From IMG/VR virus record IMGVR_UViG_3300047333_000258, positions 1-21,511 of that record: a stretch of 21,511 bases of DNA. The stretch is one strand, 5' to 3'. Below the pieces are notes generated by a model. That model was given only the letters and a program-made list of their open reading frames with translations. It was not told the origin of the DNA and made no database searches. This document shows, piece by piece, positions 21,386-21,511 of this stretch. The number at the start of each line of letters is the position of its first letter. The first letter of the stretch is position 1. The position numbers and the translations under genes are program-made. The DNA comes from a virus.

Positions 21386-21511
21386 ATGCAGCTTTCGCTT
21401 CAGACGAAGAGTCAAATCGTCGCAAATATGACCGCGGCGATTCAAGGAGCCGCTGCGATTGGCGGATTCACAATTTCGATGAATCCGGGATCTGCGATGC
21501 TGGCCTTTGTG
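21386..21511 (+). CDS. baseplate J-like protein, partial (Mu gp47-like)
   Basis: This gene starts at ATG 21386 after a GGGGGG site and runs off the window end, giving 42 codons. The visible part (LQTKSQIVANMTAAIQGAAA) matches the helical opening of baseplate J/gp47 proteins. The rest is outside the window. Confidence 0.7.
   Translation, partial: MQLSLQTKSQIVANMTAAIQGAAAIGGFTISMNPGSAMLAFV

Noticed and set aside
1-21511. CRISPR arrays, tRNA genes, insertion sequences and att sites
   Set aside because: I looked for regularly spaced repeats, cloverleaf-like segments, transposase motifs and direct repeats that could be att sites, and saw none.
1-21511. Gene transfer agent or tailocin instead of a phage
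   Set aside because: A full set of terminase, portal, scaffold and capsid genes plus a complete contractile tail argues for a phage; tailocins lack heads, and the organisation does not match the known Rhodobacter-type GTA (siphovirus-like).

Overview
The window is the packaging, head and tail morphogenesis module of a contractile-tailed (myovirus-type) double-stranded DNA phage, most likely a prophage. The DNA is GC-rich with frequent GTG/TTG starts. The proteins are rich in Ala, Gly and Val. This suits a GC-rich alphaproteobacterium, with Acetobacteraceae as a guess from the look of the proteins. No host gene, integrase, att site, tRNA or lysis endolysin is visible, so the host assignment is an inference.

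Layout. Bases 1-290 hold small leftward signals: a terminator-like hairpin (10-27), a 26-residue microprotein that is essentially one zinc finger (41-121), and a possible upstream leftward ORF that overlaps a 13-bp palindrome. From about 326 to the right end every convincing gene is on the + strand. The packaging block is a DUF6362-like HTH protein, an AT-rich gap, a small-terminase-like protein, a family-2-type glycosyltransferase, the large terminase and the portal. The head block is a scaffold-like protein and an HK97-fold major capsid protein, with no recognisable maturation protease. The neck block is two candidate connector proteins, a coiled-coil protein and a candidate tail terminator. 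Bases 10636-13918 form an unusual cassette placed before the sheath: an Ig-like beta protein, an SGNH-type esterase, a small coiled-coil/membrane protein and a second Ig-like protein.

The tail block is sheath, tube, a tail assembly chaperone with a -1 frameshift extension at an A AAA AAC slippery site, and an acidic low-complexity protein in the place normally held by the tape measure. It continues with a hub-adjacent protein, a LysM/X-like small protein, a baseplate hub, a spike with an HxH tip motif, a gp46/GPW-like wedge protein and the start of a baseplate J-like protein cut off by the window end.

How it works together: terminase packs DNA through the portal into a scaffold-built procapsid. 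The connector proteins and terminator join it to a Mu/P2-style contractile tail whose baseplate order (hub, spike, gp46-like, J-like) matches Mu. Most tail genes overlap by 1-4 bases (ATGA, GTGA, TAATG), which suggests one translationally coupled late operon. The features most worth follow-up are the glycosyltransferase between the terminase subunits, the esterase/Ig-like cassette before the sheath, the atypical protein in the tape-measure slot, the frameshift site, the zinc-finger microprotein and the competing hairpins before the capsid gene.
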